Shown one piece after another: positions 1 to 11,739 of a DNA stretch of 64,000 nucleotides (within the stretch, counting starts at the first letter, position 1; every line of letters starts with the position of its first letter). The notes under the pieces were generated by a model. The model saw only the letters and a program-made list of their open reading frames with translations. It was not told the origin of the DNA and did not search any database. The DNA lies in the NCBI GenBank assembly GCA_029204225.1, contig CM055097.1:26071039-26135038 (forward strand), in the 5' to 3' direction. The translations under genes and the position numbers were made by a program. This DNA is from Diphasiastrum complanatum (Eukaryota; Streptophyta; Lycopodiopsida; Lycopodiales; Lycopodiaceae).

Positions 1-1310
1 ATGTTCAATTTACTTATCCATATCAATATCTTTGTAACAAGGTAATAAAGTTGATAATTTTAGCCAACCATAATATAGTTCAGTAGTGATTTCATTAATG
101 TTGGACGATCTTAATGTAATATGATTCAAACCTTTAAGTAGGTCTTTCCTTATCTTTTATTGTAAATGATATTGCAATCCATGGCCATTGAGACGATATG
201 CATCTTTTGATATAAACTCTTTTAAACATTTATTTGTAAAAGAACAGCATGTAGTATCATCAGTAAAGCTAAATTTGCAAAAAGCATCAAACGGTTTGTA
301 CCATAGCGATTTAATATGGGGAAGATAAGTCCAACCAAATACAATGTCATCAAAGAAGTCATCAATAGAGCCAAAAATATAGACTAAGGTCTCGACATAA
401 AATTGCTTGATATTCATACTCTCAAAACTCCTATTATAGTAGCGTAAATGTAAAAATGCCTTCTCTTTATCAATCTAATTGCTAAGCTGAATCTACTTCA
501 CCGCATTGACCACAAGCACCCTTTTTATTTCTTCCTCATCTTGCACATGGATCAATCCCTATAAAAGTTAAGCTTTTCCACTGGTAGCTCTTCCTTCCAA
601 TACTACTTTGTCCACCTTTGCCTCTGAACTGTATATATTTCTTTTTCTTATTTCCACTTCCAGAAACCACTGAGCTTGGATTGTTCAGGTTAAAAGTTCA
701 TGTACTCTTGTTAGAATTTTGAAAGTATTTGTCTTAAGTAATCCTTCAATCTCTGGTATATTTTTGGCATCACCAATTTTGAAAAAAAGTTTACATATTG
801 GGTCAAGTGCAAGTCTAATGGAAGAATCGATCATATATTTCCTAATAAAGAGGAAGGTAATATGGGATTTCACAACATCTCTAGCTGGTTTGTGTAACCA
901 AAGAAAGAAAGCATTGATTTGGTTTTACAAGGAGACACCAAAGAAGAATTTTCCAAGATTATTCATCATAAACCAGACAACCTGTTCAAACCAGATAATG
1001 GAAAATTGTTTTTGCATTTATCACGACAACGACAGGCCTTTTCCAGTTCCAGATACGGTCTTGGTGTAAGTTTATCCTATTGAATCCAGTCTCAAAGTGG
1101 CCTTACGACAAATTGACTTGACTTACCCAAAATAGGTCATTGAAGTGTATCTCCTTGATGACAATCCTGATACACTGCTCCGCAACTACAATAACTTGAT
1201 CAAAATTGACTTACCAACTACAAATACCGCAAATCATCACTTACAACTCACCATCATGAGCATTCAAAGTGTGAATACTGACCCGTTCTCCATCTTTTGC
1301 ATGTCCCACA
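1..1310. other. Unrecognised AT-rich flank of Copia E1
   Basis: No gene is recognised here. On the minus strand there are two short open stretches, 417-157 (86 codons) and 873-685 (62 codons), with stop-interrupted but protein-like sequence between them. They could be exons or relics of one minus-strand gene; I see no known domain, active-site motif or convincing splice sites. The plus-strand frame 719-1069 overlaps the second and is probably a shadow. The stretch ends exactly where the E1 5' LTR begins. Confidence 0.3.
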
Positions 1311-2040
1311 TGTGAATATTATTAAAATATTATCTTCCTATCTCGAGTTTGGGGCCATGTCCATGGTTATTTTCATTGTAATTGATGTTATACATAAAAG
1401 GTATGTGAACTGAGCACATAACCTTCTAGTATAGGTCGGATTTGAGCTAGGTAGATTCAATTTTGATGACATGCAGAAGTTTAGATAGCATGCAATGTCA
1501 TACTATATGCATGCAAGCCACATGCAATCAGTGCATGCAATATGCAAAGTGGTTTCTGTGATGTACACACGTCTAGTCAATTTTATGAGTTGACATACAG
1601 TACATGCAACATCCATGCATGCAGTTACACATGTGAATCTCTGGTAGGTAAATTAGTTCAGTTAAGTGGACTTTCCCTGCAATTCCACTGTAGGAATTCG
1701 AGTCTCTCTCATGTAGGAAAATCTTGGCATATTTTGCCATATTGTGAATAATGAGATTTTGGTAATTTGGACTCATTCTCTCTCTACTTGAGTTCTCTTT
1801 CATTGATTTTCTCTCTCTACACAAGAGCAGCCTGCTTTTCCCATACTGAGTACTTAAGATTTTTTCTGACATTCAATTCTCATAGTGAGAAGTTGGATTT
1901 TTCAATCAGATGTATGCCATTGTGCTCTTGCCATAGATTTTTCAAGTATACTGTTCTCTGATCAATCTTGTGCAATCACAACACCTCAGTAAGATCTTGT
2001 AGGGTGTGTGGTGAGGTTCACACGTGCTAAAAACTTCACA
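1311..2040 (+). repeat. E1 5' LTR
   Basis: 730 bp, beginning TGTGAATATTATTAAAAT and ending in CA directly before the primer-binding site. The first ~300 bp repeat at 5892-6193 with scattered substitutions. It contains a cluster of GCATGC/CATGCA words (about 1488-1625) and a CT-rich stretch near 1780-1820. Confidence 0.88.
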
Positions 2041-2058
2041 TGGTATCAAAGCTTCATG
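2041..2058 (+). other. E1 primer-binding site
   Basis: TGGTATCAAAGC starts directly after the LTR terminal CA. It differs by one base from TGGTATCAGAGC, the usual plant Copia site matching the 3' end of initiator tRNA-Met. E5, E6 and E7 have the unmutated form. Confidence 0.85.
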
Positions 2059-2816
2059 CTTTGAAGAGGTGAGGGTGTATACATCAGATCAACAGTGCTT
2101 TTTCTTTCAGGAACTCGGATTTGGGAGAGGGATTCAAACTCGCTAAGAGACAAGTTATTTGTGGATCATAAGTGGAACAAAGCGAGTCTGATTTGCTCCA
2201 ACACAGCTCTGTATGGACAGAGAGCTCACATGTGTGAGATCAGCCCTCATTAGTTGAGTGCTACTTCTCTAGAATTGATCCAAATTTGATGTTCTATAGC
2301 TTGTTGGATAGGTATTGAAGAGTAGAATGTGCTGCTCATGTTTCTAAATTAATTTGATTTGTTTTTAGAAGAGTTTTAGGCAATCAAAGAGTTTGAGAGA
2401 GTACTCAACTCGTGGGATATGCCAAAGTGAGCACACATCAGTTCTTTTCACCATTTTCATCAATTTTCAATGTCAATCAAGTAGAATGGGATAGAAGTGA
2501 GTGTTATGAGGTCTTAGACTTTTCATTTCACACAAATTACTGTGTTTGAGTTGAAAGTAAGTTCCTAGAGAGTTTTTTAGTTTTTTGAAACTTGTGGAAG
2601 AGATAGACTTCTTACTTGCATGTGCTTCTTTTTTGTGACTGAAGCAAGATCCAAATTCAAGTTAGATTGATTTTCTGTGTTGAGAATTTGTTCTCACATC
2701 TGTTGCTAGATTTCATAGGTTGGATCAACATCAATGTTAGATCCTAGATTGAGATAGCAAGCAACATCCTTTCAACTCCATTTCTTTTATCATTACTAGA
2801 ATTTCTCATAGAGAAG

Positions 2817-3713
2817 ATGTCTTCATCTAGCTCACATTTCTTGGAGCATAGTGAGAGATTAACATTTTCTAATTATGCAATGTGGAAGATAAAAATGGAA
2901 TCATTATTGATTCTACAAGATGTAATGGATATTGTGAGTGTAGCTAAAGAAGAACCTGCTATACCTAATGAAGCTGCAACATTTCACAAAAGAACTAGAA
3001 TTTTCCTTCATTTCATAAAAATGAATGTAACTAATGAAGTGCTAAGAGAGATCAGTACATGCACCAATGCCAAGGAAGCTTGGGATACTCTAAAAACAAT
3101 CTATGAAATCAAGAATACTTCTAGTTTCCTTACACTTAGAAACCAAATATTTTTAGGCTATCAGAGAGCAGATCAGAGTGCTTCATCATATGTCATGAGA
3201 GTTAAGGATCTTCATCAAGAGTTAGCTAGTATTGGAGATGCTCTTAAGAACACTGAACTTGTTCAAGTAGTCCTTAATGGACTTAGAGATGAGTATGACA
3301 TTATTGTACAGACTTATGCTGTCAGAGAGGATCTTCCATTCTTGGAGACACTGCAAGGTGTTCTCATTGCTGAAGAAAGCAGACAAGAGAACAAGATGCT
3401 AAGGATCAACAGACTTTCATTGAAAGATGGTGGAGATGACAAAGCACTCTTCATCAGAGACAAGTCAAGAGGCAAGGGCAACGTACAACAACACTTCAAG
3501 AAGGACAAAACCGAGGAAGGTGGTGAGGATCAATCCTCACAAACTGCAACATCCAGTGGCAAGAAAAAGCTGTCAAAGATCAAGTGTTTTTTCTGTGGCA
3601 AGAAAGGACACTATGCATCAAACTGTTTCAAGAAGAAGAACCAACTAAGCAAGCTAGCCTTACTAATGAAGATGAGTGTGAGGGTGTTGAGTGTGAAAGA
3701 GAGGATTCATTAA
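2817..3713 (+). pseudogene. gag: E1 gag (capsid/nucleocapsid)
   Basis: A 298-codon open frame starting at ATG 2817, after a long leader. The N-terminal two thirds is a Copia Gag of the UBN2/retrotran_gag type, with the words NYAMWKIKMESLL and KEAWDTLKTIYE typical of plant Copia capsids. A CCHC zinc knuckle, CFFCGKKGHYASNC, lies near residues 258-271. Gag would package the element RNA into cytoplasmic virus-like particles. The frame is lost shortly after the knuckle: the protease motif continues in another frame from about 3650, so the Gag-Pol polyprotein is broken. Closest relative in the window is E5 gag. Confidence 0.85.
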
Positions 3714-3719
3714 TGATGT

Positions 3720-5877
3720 CAACTTTTTCATCTTTTCCTTTTAAGAATGAAGAAGTTTCATGGATAGATAGTGGGGCTAGTTTCCATTGTCTAGTTCTAG
3801 GAACTCTTTCACTAATCTCATGCCATATCTAGGTGCAAAAAGATCAATCTATACTGCTAATGATGTAGAGTGTAGAATTGAGGGAATAGGTAGTATTCCA
3901 CTGCATGCATCATCATCAAGATCTTTTTGCTTACATGATGTACTTTATGTACCTAGACTAACTAAGAATCTCATTAGTGTAGGACAGTTGTTTGATAGTG
4001 GATTGGATGTCAAGTTTCAAGTTGACAAGTGTATAATCTCAAGAGAAAATGAAGTTATTGCTAGAGGATCTAGAATTGGTAATTTGTACAGACTAGATTC
4101 TAGGGAGAGTGCTAACATTTCAGATATTGCTTATGAGACCAAGGGTCTTTAGGAGGATCTGTGGCACAAGAGATTGGGACATCCCAATTTCAAAGCCATG
4201 CAATCTATGGTCAAGGAAGGAAAGAAGAAGATCTACATGAGCAAGATCTGAGCCAAGAAGGCTCACATATGATGAAGAAGGAAGGCAAGTGGAAGGTGAA
4301 ACTTCCTATCATGCTCTCTTCATATCAGATGAAGAGCCTAAAGATGTCCAAGAAGCTCTTCAATCCAAGATATGGGTTGAAGCAATGACCCAAGCGTTTG
4401 AAGCCTTGATTTTAAACAACACATGGGAGCTTGTGGAGCCACCAAACAACATGCATGTGATTGGATGTAAGTGGGTTTTCAGAATCAAGTATAATCATGA
4501 TGGATCTATCAATAAGTATAAAGCAAGACTTTGTGCCAAAGGCTACTCACAAATCAAAGGTCTTGACCATGAAGACACCTTTACACCAGTTGCAAAGATG
4601 GTAACAATCTGAATGCTTATGTCTCTTGCATGTTCTCACAATTGGAGTATGTTCTAGCTTGATGTTTCTAATGCATTTCTCAATGGTTACCTTGAGGAGG
4701 AGATTTACATGGAGCAACCTCCAGGTTTTGTGAAAGAAGGTGATGAATCAAAAGTTTGTCTTTTGTTCAAAAGTCTCTATGGACTGAAACAAGCACCAAG
4801 GTCTTGGTATGCAAGGCTCAACTCCTATCTCATATCACTCGGATTTTGTCTAAGTGAATATGACCCTTGTCTATATTATAAGTTTGTAGATAAGTTTGTA
4901 ATTATTCTTCTCATCTATGTAGATGATATCATTCTTTGTGGAAATAATGAGAAGCTAGTTGAAGAAACTAAGCATGCACTTGCTAGTGAGTTTAAGATGC
5001 AAGACTTTGGAGTTCTTCACTATATTCTAGGCCTTGAAATAGATTTTTTGAAAGGTCAAGCATTTATAAGCCAAAGTAGATATGCACTTTCCATGCTCAA
5101 GAAATTCCAGATGGAAAATTGTAAAGGCATAGATACACCTGTGGAGCACACTATAAAAGTTCCTATGAAAGATGATGAAAAATTCTTTGTGGAGTCACTC
5201 TTTATAGGAGTCTTATTGAATCACTTATTTGGTTAACAGTGACTAGGCCTGATCTAAGCTTTTGTGTTCATAAGCTAAGTCAATACATGCAGGATCCAAA
5301 GTTATATCACTGGAAGTTGGCTAAAAGAATCTTGAGGTATATATCTTCAACCTTAGATTATAGATTATTCTACAAGGGAGAAGATCTGACTTTGATTGCT
5401 TTTTCAGATTCAGATTTTGCAGAAGACAGGTTGGATAGAAAATCCGCAAGTTCTTACACTATATTTCCTGGAGGAAATTTGGTTTCTTGGCTGTCAAAGA
5501 AGTAGGCAACTATTTCCTTATCATCTTGTGAAGCTGAGTACAAATCTCTTACAACCACAACAAAGGAGGTTTTGTGGATCAAAAGGCTACTTTTGGAGCT
5601 AAAGTGTTATGCAGATGATCTTCCAATTATCAAGAATGATAACATTTATGCTTAGGCTCTTGCAAATAATCCAGTGTTCCATGCAAGGAGCAAACACATC
5701 GAGCTAGCTCATCATTTTGTAAGAGAAAAAGTCATTGGGAGAGAGATCTCACTGGAGCATGTTGATTCTACAAATTGTGTTGCAAATCTTCTCACCAAGC
5801 CACTACTCAAGAATGTCTTTATTAAGATGAGGTCTAATCTTGGCCTAATTTCAAAGTCTATGTTGATAGGAACATAA
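3720..5877 (+). pseudogene. pol: E1 pol remnant: protease, RT, RNase H (no integrase core)
   Basis: Pieces in order: protease active site WIDSGAS near 3761; protease C-terminus with LYVPRLTKNLISVGQL (about 3950-3990); GAG-pre-integrase LWHKRLGHPNF near 4161; then directly the pre-RT and RT region KWVFRIKYNHDG (about 4468), RT catalytic YVDD at 4916-4927, and RNase H ending in SKHIELAHHFVREK near 5693. E5 has about 1 kb of integrase between the pre-integrase and pre-RT segments, and E1 lacks it. There are several frame changes and in-frame stops, three of them TAG codons at 4655, 5503 and 5653 where E5 has glutamine. Not functional. Confidence 0.87.
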
Positions 5878-5878
5878 A

Positions 5879-5891
5879 TTTTAAGGAGGAG
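5879..5891 (+). other. E1 polypurine tract
   Basis: TTTTAAGGAGGAG immediately precedes the 3' LTR. This is where plus-strand DNA synthesis would be primed. E5 has the same AGGAGGAG core before TGTGAAG. Confidence 0.75.
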
Positions 5892-6193
5892 TGTGAAGAT
5901 TATTAAAATATTATCTTCCTATCTCAAGTTTGGGGCCATGTCCATGGTTATTTCCATTGTAATTCATGTTGTACATAAAAGATATGTGAATTGAGAACAT
6001 AACCTTCTAGTACAGGTCGGATTTGAGTTAGGTAGATTCAATTTTGATGACATGCAGAAGTTTAGATAGCATGCAATGTCATACTGTATGTAAGCAAGCC
6101 GCATGCAATCAGTGCATGCAACATGCGAAGTGATTTATGTGATCTACACATATCTAGGCAATTGTATGAGTTGACATGCAGTACATGCAACAT
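5892..6193 (+). repeat. E1 3' LTR, truncated
   Basis: Begins TGTGAAGATTATTAAAAT and matches the first ~302 bp of the 5' LTR. Similarity stops after GTACATGCAACAT; from 6194 the sequence is the minus-strand RNase H region of E2. Confidence 0.88.
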
Positions 6194-9100
6194 TATCTTG
6201 CATTCGACAATACTATAATCTGACCACTTCGTTGAGAACTTTGCTTCTGACATAGGATACTTCAGTTCAATGTGCTTACTCCTAGAATGAAATCTAGGGT
6301 TGGCTGATAAGGCAATGGCACTTTGATTATTCCAAAATAATAAAGTCGGAGCATATTGATTTAGAATGATATTTGAAAGTAAGTTTTTCAACCAAATTGC
6401 TTTCTTTGTAACTTGTGAGATTGCGATATACTCCGATTTTGTAAAAGATAGAGCTATCGAAGATCGCTTGCGACTGTTTGAGGAAACAAGACCATTGTTG
6501 AGAAAGAATATAAATCTAGAAGTAGATTTACGAGTGTCTACATCTCCTGCCCAACTTGCATCTGTAAAACCAGTGAAAAAATTGAGTCTATCGTTGTCGA
6601 CTGTTCCATAACAAATGCAAAAGTTCATAGTAGCTCAAAGATATCTCATGAATCTGATAAGAGCCTTCCAATGTGTTACACCAGGGCTAGTCATAAACTG
6701 ACTTAGGGAGTTGACTGTAAAAGTTATGTCTCGCCTGGTACAGATCATTGCATACATAACAAATCCTATTATAGAATGATAAGGATACTCATGCATCTGC
6801 TCCTTCTCTTGAATTGTTTGAGGACATTGGTCCTTCAACAATTTAATGGAGTTTACACACATGAGTGTGTTTACCCTCGATAATATAACATTCGGATTGC
6901 ACCATGTAAATGTCTTTTTCAATAACTCCATTGAGATATGTTGTCTATACATCCATTTGATGTATTTCCAAATTTGCTTCAACAACAAACGATAATAAAA
7001 GTTGAATAGAAGAATGCTTGACTACTGGACTGAAAGTCTCAGTGTAATCGACATTGTATACCTGAGAAAATCCTCTGGCGACAAGTTGGGCCTTTCTTCT
7101 ATCTATGCTTCCATCTGCTTTGTACTTGACTTTAAAAATCCATTTGCAATCACTACGTTTCTGCTAGTAGGTAATTCGACAATCGTCCATGTCTGGTTCT
7201 TGATAAGAGATAAATACTCTTTATCCATAGCTTTTTTCCAAAGATCGGAATCTGGCTGATTGAGTGCCTCTTCAATAGTTGTCGGCTCCTGAACAAGGTA
7301 GGTTGCAGACTCATCAATATACCTATTAGGTGGTCTACTAACTCTTGACGATCTTTTGCGAAGTAGAGAAAGTTATTGTAGTTGCTGAACTGCAACAACA
7401 TCATCTTCAAATTCGTCATTGATATGTTGTTTGTTGAAAGTAGATGAGCTTGGACCTTCAATGAGAATAGTCGGCTGAGAAACTGGGAAGTTCAATATGT
7501 CAGCAGAATCTGATAGGTCGGCTACATGGGCACTACCTTTTCCTTTGAGGTTGATAAACTGTTCTCCAGATGAAGATGACATCCCGGCTAGTGAATATCT
7601 TCGACTTGATGGGATCAAACAACTTGTAGTCTTGATCTAAGTAGTATAGCTGATGAAAATACATTTGATACTCTGGAAATCGAGCTTTTTTCTGAGATCA
7701 TGTGGATTGTCACATAAGGAGTACATCCAAAAACTTGTAAGTTTGATAAAGAAGGTTTGGTACTTGTCCAAACTTCGAATGGTGTTTTGTCTGAGAGACC
7801 TTTAGTAAGACATCTATTCTAAATATAGGTTGCTCTTGAAACAGCTTCAGCCCAGAAGAACTTTGGAAGTGTTGTGTGTGATAACATATACTTTGCCGAT
7901 TCGACTAAGGTTCTGTTCTTTCTCTCAACAAGACCATTTGACTGAGGTGAATAGGAGGTAATGTATTGTTGTTCAATGTCGTTGTTAAGATAGTACTCCT
8001 TGAATTTGGTGGAGATGTGTTCTCCCCTATTATCTGACCTCAGTGCCTTGATTCATTTGCCAGTTTGATGTTATACATGCTCTTTGAACCGTCTAAACTT
8101 GATGAAAGCTTCCGATTTCTGTTTAATGAAGTAAACAGTTGTTCTTCTGGAGAATTCATCAATAAAGGTAATGAAATACTTTGTATCTAGCAATGAAGGA
8201 GTTTGCATAGGTCCACATATATCTGTATGAACAACATCTAACAGACCTTTTGATGCATGCCTATGACTTGATCTAAAAGAAATCCTAGTCTGCTTCAAGG
8301 ATGCAGCTATGGTAGCCAGGGAGATTGACTTTACCAGAAGGATAGTCGAGATCAAGTACTAGGGATTGTCTGGACATGTTCGAAACAGATGCATAATTCA
8401 AGTGTCCTAAGTGATGATGTCATAGTAATGCTTTATTGACAAGAATAGAGGTTTACAAAGCTTGATTAGAATCTGAATAACAATGTACCAGTTTATATAT
8501 GTATCCATGCCTCTTTTCGAGTGCAAGGATCTTATTACTCCTATCAATAATTCTACATTGATTAGACTCAAACTCCACCTTATGATCTAAATCTATAATT
8601 CTACTTACTGATGATAGATTTGTAGAGAGTTTAGAAACATACAAGACTTTTGACAGTAGTTTGAATTGATCATGCTGGAACCTTAATCTTACAGTACCTT
8701 CACCTTCGATAGTGTGAGTGCTATCGTCACCAAGATGAACATACTTTTTTGTGTTGTAAGGCATATAGGATTGGAAAATCTCACGAAGATTGGTCATATA
8801 TTGAGTAGCTCTAGAATCCAGAAACCACAAATCATCCCAATTCGCGTATTGGTCTTTGACCATAAAAGCGCCTTCATCTATTTTGACTTCAGGAGATTCT
8901 GTAACTCTATTTGCTTTTTGATTAGATTTCTTGGCTGCATTCTTTGCTTTGAGAATTTAGCAATCCTGGATCTCATGGTTATTGCATTTGCAATACCTAC
9001 AAAATATCTTCTTCATCAACGAATGTGGATTCGATATTGTTCTTGATTATGAGTCTGTTTCTGACCCTTGTTGACATATAGAGCATGAGATGAAGAGGTA

Positions 9101-9641
9101 GACGAAGTGTCTTGACTTTTTATCTTCTTGCAACAACATAGTGATAACTCTGGTAAGAGTTAAATCTGAGTGTGTCGTGATGATCATCACCCAGTTCTCA
9201 TATGTAGAGGGTAGACTTGAAAGCAATGTCAAAATGGCATCTTGATATCCGACATCGACCATATTTTGCAAGAGATTCTTAAACTGTTAATATGATTGTA
9301 AAAAGAATCATTATTCGACATCTTGAGTGTGAAGAATTTTCTTCAAAGATGTAACTTAGTAGTTATGTCTCTCACATCATATAGTGAGCTCAAGATGTCC
9401 CAAACTTCTTTTGAAGTTCTTGAGTATCTGATATATTGAGGATAATAAGCGTGAAAGCTTTACCATCCTTCGATTTCCATTTTGAGTCTTATGTGTCATC
9501 TTCAAGTTTCACTTCGATATCTGTAACAACATCCCACACCTCGTTGGCGATTAGCAAGGTCTTCATCTTAAATTTTCATAAATGATAATTGGATCCATTC
9601 AGCTTATCAACGATAAGACTGGCTTTACTTTGAGAATCCAT
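6194..9641 (-). pseudogene. E2 gag-pol remnant lacking the RT core
   Basis: Gag starts at ATG 9641 and is broken by stops; 9271-9047 keeps the conserved stretch with LSSLPSTYENWVMIITTHSD, followed by a decayed zinc knuckle near 8990. 8863-8453 is protease (LDSRATQYM near 8810, LYVSKLSTNLSS). 8355-8071 is integrase core (VVHTDICGPM, FITFIDEFSR). 7618-7153 holds the integrase-RT linker and RT N-terminus. 6988-6635 passes from the early RT region to the connection domain (DQCPQTIQEKEQM, CTRRDITFTVNSL), so the catalytic YVDD segment is gone. 6628-6194 is RNase H with FTDASWAGDVDTRKS. Non-functional. Confidence 0.83.
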
Positions 9642-9814
9642 CTTGAACTGCAGACTTCATCGTTAAGAGAGATACTGTGTTGCGCTACAATTGGAAATCA
9701 ATTCTCTGATACCGAACAAATCGATTTGAACTGAGAAATAATATGAATCATAAAAGATATCAAGTATAAGAGCTTGCGCTTTGATATAGTATTAGGCCTT
9801 GAAAAAGAATCAAT

Positions 9815-9826
9815 AGTATGATACCA
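9815..9826 (-). other. E2 primer-binding site
   Basis: On the minus strand the LTR ends CCGACA and is followed by TGGTATCATACT. The first eight bases match the tRNA-Met-type site; the rest has decayed. E6 has the intact TGGTATCAGAGC at the same place. Confidence 0.75.
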
Positions 9827-10433
9827 TGTCGGAAAGAGGTGTATAAAAGATAGGTTGAAAGAATCGAATAAAAATAATTCGAACGACAAGAAAGAAAACT
9901 TATCGTGCGCAGCGGAATAAACTATCTTTCTCTTTCTTTGTGCATGACTACCTACGCCTATCAATTTCGAACATAAATACATATAAGAAATCACATTCAA
10001 TCTTATAGTAACTAACTTTGAAATCATTAGTACTACAGTGATTACGTAGCCAAACATTTAAGCATTGAATTATCAAACAAATAATCTATCGCGAAGAATT
10101 ATAGAAACGCATACATTCTGAGACGAATTTGAACGCAATAAGAAGATAGTACTGATTTAGTATGAAAGCAGAACACATGTAAATGAGTACAACAAGTTGC
10201 GTATCGAAGCCGCGTACTCTAAGCTATCTATGAGTGGCTAAAGTATTAGTCTGAATTAACCGCAACTACTGATAAGTAGTAAGCGCAATAATAATCTCTA
10301 ATCAACTCTAAAGAAATGAGCTAGAATGCTCAAGAGTGTTCAGCTCGTAGGCTTGAGAGAGAGCTAACTATTCCATACTTGTTGATCTATTGATCGCAAC
10401 AATGCTTGATTGATAATGTAGAAATATGAGCAG

Positions 10434-10442
10434 CTATTTATA
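10434..10442 (-). promoter_or_regulatory. E2 LTR TATA box
   Basis: Minus-strand TATAAATAG, preceded by a block that is also upstream of the identical TATAAATAG in the E6 LTR. Its conservation between two otherwise diverged LTRs and its mid-LTR position fit the U3/R core promoter. Confidence 0.6.
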
Positions 10443-10670
10443 CTAAGTAATTAGGTCATCAAAAGCATCATCCAGTTAGCTGTGATGTGTTGGCATCCAT
10501 CCAGTTAGGACTTCTCAGAAACTACTTGCTGATGGATTAATGCAAGTCGATGGCTTTGGTCATAAACAGTTTGTCTACAGAAATGAATGTAAACTGTCAC
10601 TCTGCAGAAATGGACGTAATCTGCCACAGGCGAAAAATGTGACAAATGCAAAAAATGCAAAAAACGTGAG

Positions 10671-10794
10671 AGTCTTTGCTAAAGTCATTTCATTAACTTT
10701 TAGGACATCTGACATTTTGCGAAAAATGCGATAGTCTTTGCTAAAGTCATTTCCTTAACTTTAAGGACATCTGGCATTTTGAGAAAAAGCCGAA
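10671..10794. repeat. 62-bp tandem duplication inside E2 LTR
   Basis: AGTCTTTGCTAAAGTCATTT starts at 10671 and again at 10733. The two units continue through AGGACATCTG and CATTTTG with few differences. The surroundings are rich in GCGAAAAATG/GCAAAAAATG words. The E6 LTR shows only one recognisable copy. Confidence 0.8.
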
Positions 10795-11003
10795 GTGAGA
10801 GAAAATCCCAAAAGGCGCAAATCTTGACAGGCAAAAATGCTGAAAATGTCAAAAGGCAAAAAAAGCAAAAAAGCCGACACTGTGAGCTGTTTCTGAGTAG
10901 TTATGCAGACTGTGTAAAAACACAAAGAAAATTGTAGGTCTAGATAAAAGTTGGACGAAGATTAAAATGTCGATTAGTAGATTAGTAGGAGAATAATCCA
11001 ACA

Positions 11004-11700
11004 CTAATAGGTTTAGAGATCTAGGATAAGAGTATTCAACTAAATGTTCCGTTGTTACAAAGTACTTTGTATGGTATTTGACATTTGTGAATAGAATAGG
11101 TCCAAATTGAGAGAAATTGTCAACTAGTTTGAGATTTTATATGTTAAGTTTATTTGGCAATTTTGGCCAATATGCATTAAACCTTAGAGATAGACTTTAC
11201 AAAGTTAATAAGGCCTAATAATAGTTGATTTACTATTTTTAAAAAATTAGGCATGTTGATAAGGCTGTCTATAGACCTACTATAATTGGCTGTTAGAGAT
11301 GCATTGAATCTAATAATGTTAGATCTAGGGTTTGGAATAGATCTAGAACTTTCCATAAGTTCATAAGCTTGTGCAAGAGAATGCAAATGAGGAAAAGAGA
11401 TGATATATATAGGCTACAATCATGGGAGAATTTCATTCCTCTCATTCTTCTCTCATTCATTCTTATAAAAGATATCTCTCTTTGGGACTCTACATCCATT
11501 TTTTGCATCTTAGTGGTTATATATTGAAATCTTGTGTATAGAATGCTATTTTTTTCTTATGAACATTATGGATTCACACATGTGAGTACTACTATAGTAC
11601 ATATGTTGTATGGATGAGAACAATAAGCTATCATACATAAGTGATTTTGAAGTTCTTATTGAGTTTACATCTTCTATGTGTGGTAGATGCAATATTTCTA
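11004..11700. repeat. Non-coding spacer with dispersed repeat copy 1
   Basis: No supported gene. About 11110-11360 resembles the reverse complement of 51130-51440: shared blocks include CAACTAGTTT, CTTAGAGATAGA, GGCCTAA and TACTATTTTT in the same order. No LTR or TIR ends were recognised. The remainder contains TATATATA at about 11404 and CT-rich sequence but nothing assignable. Confidence 0.5.
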
Positions 11701-11739
11701 CATTGTTAATGATTTTTTCCATGTTAGCCAAAGATCAAA

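Larger units (their letters stand above)
1311..6193 (+). mobile_element. Copia LTR retrotransposon E1, integrase-deleted, 3'-truncated
   Basis: Order seen: 5' LTR (1311-2040), primer-binding site, about 760-bp leader, gag, protease, GAG-pre-integrase motif, reverse transcriptase, RNase H, polypurine tract, first 302 bp of the 3' LTR. The order protease, (integrase), RT, RNase H is that of Ty1/Copia. The integrase core is missing between about 4230 and 4290. The 3' LTR stops at 6193 where unrelated E2 sequence begins, so no target duplication can be read. Same lineage as E5: both have the polypurine tract followed by TGTGAAG and similar Gag and RT. Defective; it could move only with proteins supplied in trans. 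Confidence 0.9.
6194..11003 (-). mobile_element. Copia LTR retrotransposon E2, 3'-truncated
   Basis: Minus-strand element: complete 5' LTR at 9827-11003, primer-binding site, gag from 9641, then protease, integrase, pre-RT and RNase H relics down to 6194, where it abuts the broken E1 LTR. No 3' LTR or polypurine tract. Same family as E3 and E6: the Gag start, the RNase H words NPRFHSRSKHIE and the LTR ends correspond. Heavily decayed, with stops and frameshifts throughout. Confidence 0.88.
9827..11003 (-). repeat. E2 5' LTR
   Basis: 1177 bp on the minus strand, beginning TGTTGGATTATTCTCC and ending CCGACA. Same ends and much of the same interior as the 1165-bp E6 LTR at 59982-61146. It contains a TATA box and a direct tandem duplication, annotated separately. 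Confidence 0.87.
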
